Shown: positions 12,011 to 14,744 of the stretch, in pieces | How the letters are laid out: each line of letters starts with the position of its first letter | Position numbering within the stretch: the first letter of the stretch is position 1 | DNA from: QVMP01 sp047974325 | GTDB taxonomy: Bacteria; Bacteroidota; Bacteroidia; Bacteroidales; Dysgonomonadaceae | DNA: 14,744 nucleotides | NCBI GenBank assembly: GCA_047974325.1 | Contig: JBKECE010000062.1 | Coordinates: 1 to 14,744 of the forward strand | Direction: 5' to 3' | Notes under the pieces: model-generated | What the model was told of the DNA's origin: nothing | Database searches by the model: none | Seen by the model: only the letters and a program-made list of their open reading frames with translations | Translations under genes and position numbers: made by a program

Positions 12011-14744
12011 TTACCGGGAACTTTTCAAGACTTTAACACTTCCTATCTTTCCCTTCTCCGAATATACACTCAGATAATAAATTCCTTCTGCTAGATCTTT
12101 CAATGAAATACTCCCATTCAAAATCGTTTTGGAGACAACGAGCATTCCCGAAGAATTATACACATCTGCTCGCTTTATATTTTCAGTCTCTGAATATTGA
12201 AAAAACAATTCATTTTTGACAGGATTTGGATAAACACTTAGCTGCGCCCAATCGATAGGATTGCTTACTATGCCGCTACCACCTTCGACAACAACATGCA
12301 ATATTGTAAAATCAATGTCCTTTCCATCATCAACAGTTAACTTGAAGTAGTACGATCCGGCAGTTGCATCCGAAATTGTTGCCTTAATCTTATCTGCATC
12401 GGTAATACTAACAAAGGTAGGACCTGTTATTTGTTCCCACTTATAGGATAAAGCATCACTGTCGCCATCGGAACTATTGGCTGCATTAAGAGTGATCACA
12501 TTTCCTTCTGCACTAGAAGTAGCTTTAGCAACAGGTACCTGATTTGACCCGATTGTAAAATCACCAAATAGTTTAAATGTTTTAATCGAGCTTTCCCACT
12601 GTCCCGAACGTTCAACACAGTTTACTCTCAAATAACGCCCTGCAGCATTTCCCTCATTAGTACTGCTTGAAGTTCCTCCCGTAAAAGCATCATTCGTAGC
12701 ATAAGTATTCCAGGTGCTTCCATCAACCGACATCTGTATATTGAACTTTTTAGCATATTCAGTATGCCATAGAATCGAAACTTGAGAAGGTTTCACCTGA
12801 TGCTGCAGGTCAACTTGCCACCACTCTCCATTTTTTTGAGCCGACGACCAGCGAGTATTATCATTGTAATCAACAGCTGCTTGTGGATACATATTCACTT
12901 TTTCGGAAGAAGATGCCGAAGCTGGCTTATAATATGCTAAATCATGAGCTGTTGTTGGCTTACTTACTACAATAGAGAAATCTTTGAAAGCGACATCTGA
13001 ATTATTTGATACTGTCAATCGAAATGTATAAGTTCCCTCAGTATTAAAATGCAACTCGGTTAATGGCAGGCTTGGTGATATAATAGATGCCTGCACTGGA
13101 CCACTAGTTTGTGTCCACGTATAAGTTAAGGTTCCGGCTATTGAATTTTCAGAAGCTGTTGCATCCACATAATTTTTTGCATAGGGCAATAATACAGTCT
13201 TTTCAGATAAAATAATTTTTGCTGATGGCATTTTCTTTTTTTCTGTTCCATATACTCGTATTTCACGTGGAGAGAATTTGCTAGCACCAGACTTTCGTTC
13301 TATTAAGTTGATGCGGATATAACGTGTCTCAAATTCCGTAAGATTGTGATATTCTGCACCGCCAATACTGTTTGTTACTTTCTTAACCTCTGTCCAACTT
13401 GCTCCATCCATTGATTTTTCAAGAGAATATTGTTTAGCATAATCAGTATCCCAATACATCTCTATTTTATCAACTTCACACACACCTGCTAAATCAACAA
13501 TAGCCGATGCAACCGAACCATTTTCAGAATCCCAACGGGTAGATAAATCACCATCAACCAAATGGCTTCCCATATATCTTCCAACTTCCGAAGACACTGT
13601 AACGTCTTTCAGATATGCCAAATTTTTATATTCAGAATTAGTTGCCTCCGGATCAAAAACTTCAAAATCCATAGAATACGAATTGTTGCCCGTATCCCAC
13701 TCGGCACTTTGGTTAACAAATGCTAGTTCAGCTCCTAGTTGGGTCTTACCAGCCATTTCTGCTGTCCACTCCCCTTCCGAAGCTATTAACTGCACCTGTC
13801 CCGCAGCAATAATCGTTTTTGTTTGCCCCGTAGTTGCAACATTTTTGCCATCTACAGAGAACGATATACCATAAGCTGTACTCGAAGTTGTAGCTGCATT
13901 TCCCTGATTTTTAACCAAAGCATAGAAACTTACGCGCTGCCCTTCAATTGGGTAACGGGGCATTGTGTAGACACGAGTAACACGCAAATCAGGTTTTCCT
14001 GTTCCAGTCTTAAATGTTATCTGCTTTGATAGAGGTAAATTATCAGACGATCCTCCTACACGTAATGTATAATCTCCTGTTTGCACATCATACTTGCGAC
14101 TTGTTTGAATCCAATAATAGAAATCGTCAGCACAGAAATTAAATGTAACCGACTTTGTTTCGCCTGCTTCAAGAGCTATGCGCCTAAATCCGCGCAACTC
14201 TTTCTTCGGCATCCAAACTTTTGTTTGTGGAGCTGTTACATAAACTTGCACAACTTCTTCTCCTGCAATTGATCCTGCATTTTTTACATCCAAAGTAATA
14301 CTGAATGGCTGTCCTGCTATTACCTCTGCTGGCATCTGAAGATTTGAATATTCAAAAGTTGTATAACTCAAACCATATCCAAATGCATATCGGGGTACAA
14401 TTCCATTCTCATCTAACCAACGATAGCCACCGTCCAAATTTTGTTCGAACTTACGGAATGTCTCTTCTTCCCATGCAGGGAAATCGCTATCTTGCATAGG
14501 CATTGAAAGAGGCATACGACCTGCCGGGTTATAGTCTCCAAAAACAACATCGGCAATGGCTCGTCCTGCCTCTTGTGCTGCATAGAATGAGTATATAAAC
14601 CCTTTTATGTTAGGTAAACATTCATTGAATGTACACACCCCGCCACTGTGTATCACAGCTATCAAATTAGGATTGACACTAGCTCGCTCGGGTATCAATT
14701 CTTGTTGTGTAGCAGGTAATGCAATAGAACCACCTACACGGACG
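12011..14744 (-). CDS. T9SS-secreted multidomain GH3 glycosidase, C-terminal part (N-terminus outside window)
   Basis: 910 codons are visible and the frame stays open to the window edge, so the protein starts beyond 14744; a TTG at 14696-14698 is internal. Counting from the first full codon: GH3 alpha/beta sandwich end (1-80; GGSIALPATQQELI, FGDYNPAGRMP), fibronectin-III-like domain (about 100-240; GGYRWLD, FGYGLSYTTFEY), CARDB-like domain (about 250-365; DLRV, VKNQGNAATTSS), first F5/8-type C domain (375-500), PKD-like domain (505-595; YTWTQTSGP), second F5/8 domain (600-727), second PKD-like domain (735-820; YKWEQITGP) and a type A T9SS sorting domain (835-910; LSVYPNPVKNEL, GIYYLSV). It should be exported by Sec, then by T9SS, and attached to or released from the surface. 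The nucleophile and acid/base residues lie outside the window, so activity cannot be judged. The F5/8 domains are typical CBM32 sugar binders. Confidence 0.93.
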   Translation of the reverse strand, partial: VRVGGSIALPATQQELIPERASVNPNLIAVIHSGGVCTFNECLPNIKGFIYSFYAAQEAGRAIADVVFGDYNPAGRMPLSMPMQDSDFPAWEEETFRKFEQNLDGGYRWLDENGIVPRYAFGYGLSYTTFEYSNLQMPAEVIAGQPFSITLDVKNAGSIAGEEVVQVYVTAPQTKVWMPKKELRGFRRIALEAGETKSVTFNFCADDFYYWIQTSRKYDVQTGDYTLRVGGSSDNLPLSKQITFKTGTGKPDLRVTRVYTMPRYPIEGQRVSFYALVKNQGNAATTSSTAYGISFSVDGKNVATTGQTKTIIAAGQVQLIASEGEWTAEMAGKTQLGAELAFVNQSAEWDTGNNSYSMDFEVFDPEATNSEYKNLAYLKDVTVSSEVGRYMGSHLVDGDLSTRWDSENGSVASAIVDLAGVCEVDKIEMYWDTDYAKQYSLEKSMDGASWTEVKKVTNSIGGAEYHNLTEFETRYIRINLIERKSGASKFSPREIRVYGTEKKKMPSAKIILSEKTVLLPYAKNYVDATASENSIAGTLTYTWTQTSGPVQASIISPSLPLTELHFNTEGTYTFRLTVSNNSDVAFKDFSIVVSKPTTAHDLAYYKPASASSSEKVNMYPQAAVDYNDNTRWSSAQKNGEWWQVDLQHQVKPSQVSILWHTEYAKKFNIQMSVDGSTWNTYATNDAFTGGTSSSTNEGNAAGRYLRVNCVERSGQWESSIKTFKLFGDFTIGSNQVPVAKATSSAEGNVITLNAANSSDGDSDALSYKWEQITGPTFVSITDADKIKATISDATAGSYYFKLTVDDGKDIDFTILHVVVEGGSGIVSNPIDWAQLSVYPNPVKNELFFQYSETENIKRADVYNSSGMLVVSKTILNGSISLKDLAEGIYYLSVYSEKGKIGSVKVLKSSR

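Noticed and set aside
13683..14029. Overlapping plus-strand ORFs of 63 and 68 codons
   Set aside because: Antisense to the large GH3 gene, with no motif and no promoter.
9619..14744. The two GH3 genes as pieces of one broken gene
   Set aside because: Each has its own complete C-terminal end, the small one has its own signal peptide and intact catalytic residues, and a strong terminator lies between them.
1..14744. CRISPR arrays, tRNA or rRNA genes, insertion sequences, phage genes
   Set aside because: No spaced repeat array, cloverleaf-like segment, transposase or terminal inverted repeat was recognised by reading both strands.

Overview
The window reads as a chromosomal segment of a Bacteroidota bacterium, most likely order Bacteroidales. 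The reasons are Bacteroidota-type promoters (-33 TTTG, -7 TAnnTTTG), no Shine-Dalgarno sequences before the genes, a TonB-dependent receptor with an N-terminal carboxypeptidase-regulatory-like domain, and a type IX secretion (T9SS) sorting domain on a large glycosidase. The T9SS domain argues against Bacteroides proper and fits Dysgonomonas-, Paludibacter- or Porphyromonas-like lineages. That placement is inference; no rRNA gene is present. No CRISPR array, tRNA, insertion sequence or phage gene was seen.

Layout. 1-332 (-): N-terminus of S-adenosylhomocysteine hydrolase, cut by the window edge. 333-698: intergenic, with divergent promoter candidates. 699-1649 (+): FabK/nitronate monooxygenase-family flavoprotein. 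1675-2325 (-): DtxR/MntR-family metal-dependent repressor, divergent from 2432-4699 (+), a TonB-dependent receptor. 4787-5680 (+): WalJ/YycJ-like metallo-beta-lactamase-fold hydrolase, overlapping tail to tail with a GNAT gene (5616-6461, -). The GNAT gene is translationally coupled to a DUF2156 gene (6461-7360, -). 7463-8539 (-): trpS. 8695-9480 (-): OmpA-like lipoprotein. 9619-11865 (-): periplasmic-type GH3 glycosidase. 12011-14744 (-): C-terminal part of a second GH3 enzyme with CARDB-like, two F5/8-type C, two PKD-like and T9SS sorting domains.

The most notable regulatory structure is the 106-bp dtxR/TonB-receptor intergenic region. A near-canonical DtxR box (2380-2398, 15 of 19 positions matching TTAGGTTAGGCTAACCTAA) fills exactly the 19-bp spacer between a perfect -33 TTTG and a perfect -7 TAnnTTTG of the receptor promoter. 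The repressor's own -33 element lies back to back with it. This forms a self-contained metal-regulon module: the repressor would shut off the receptor, and perhaps itself, when its metal is abundant.

The two GH3 genes look like a polysaccharide- or oligosaccharide-degrading pair, one Sec-exported enzyme and one T9SS surface or secreted enzyme with carbohydrate-binding modules. Strong intrinsic terminators separate trpS, the OmpA-like gene and the large GH3 gene from the genes downstream of them, so most genes here appear to be single transcription units. The GNAT/DUF2156 pair is the only clear operon.
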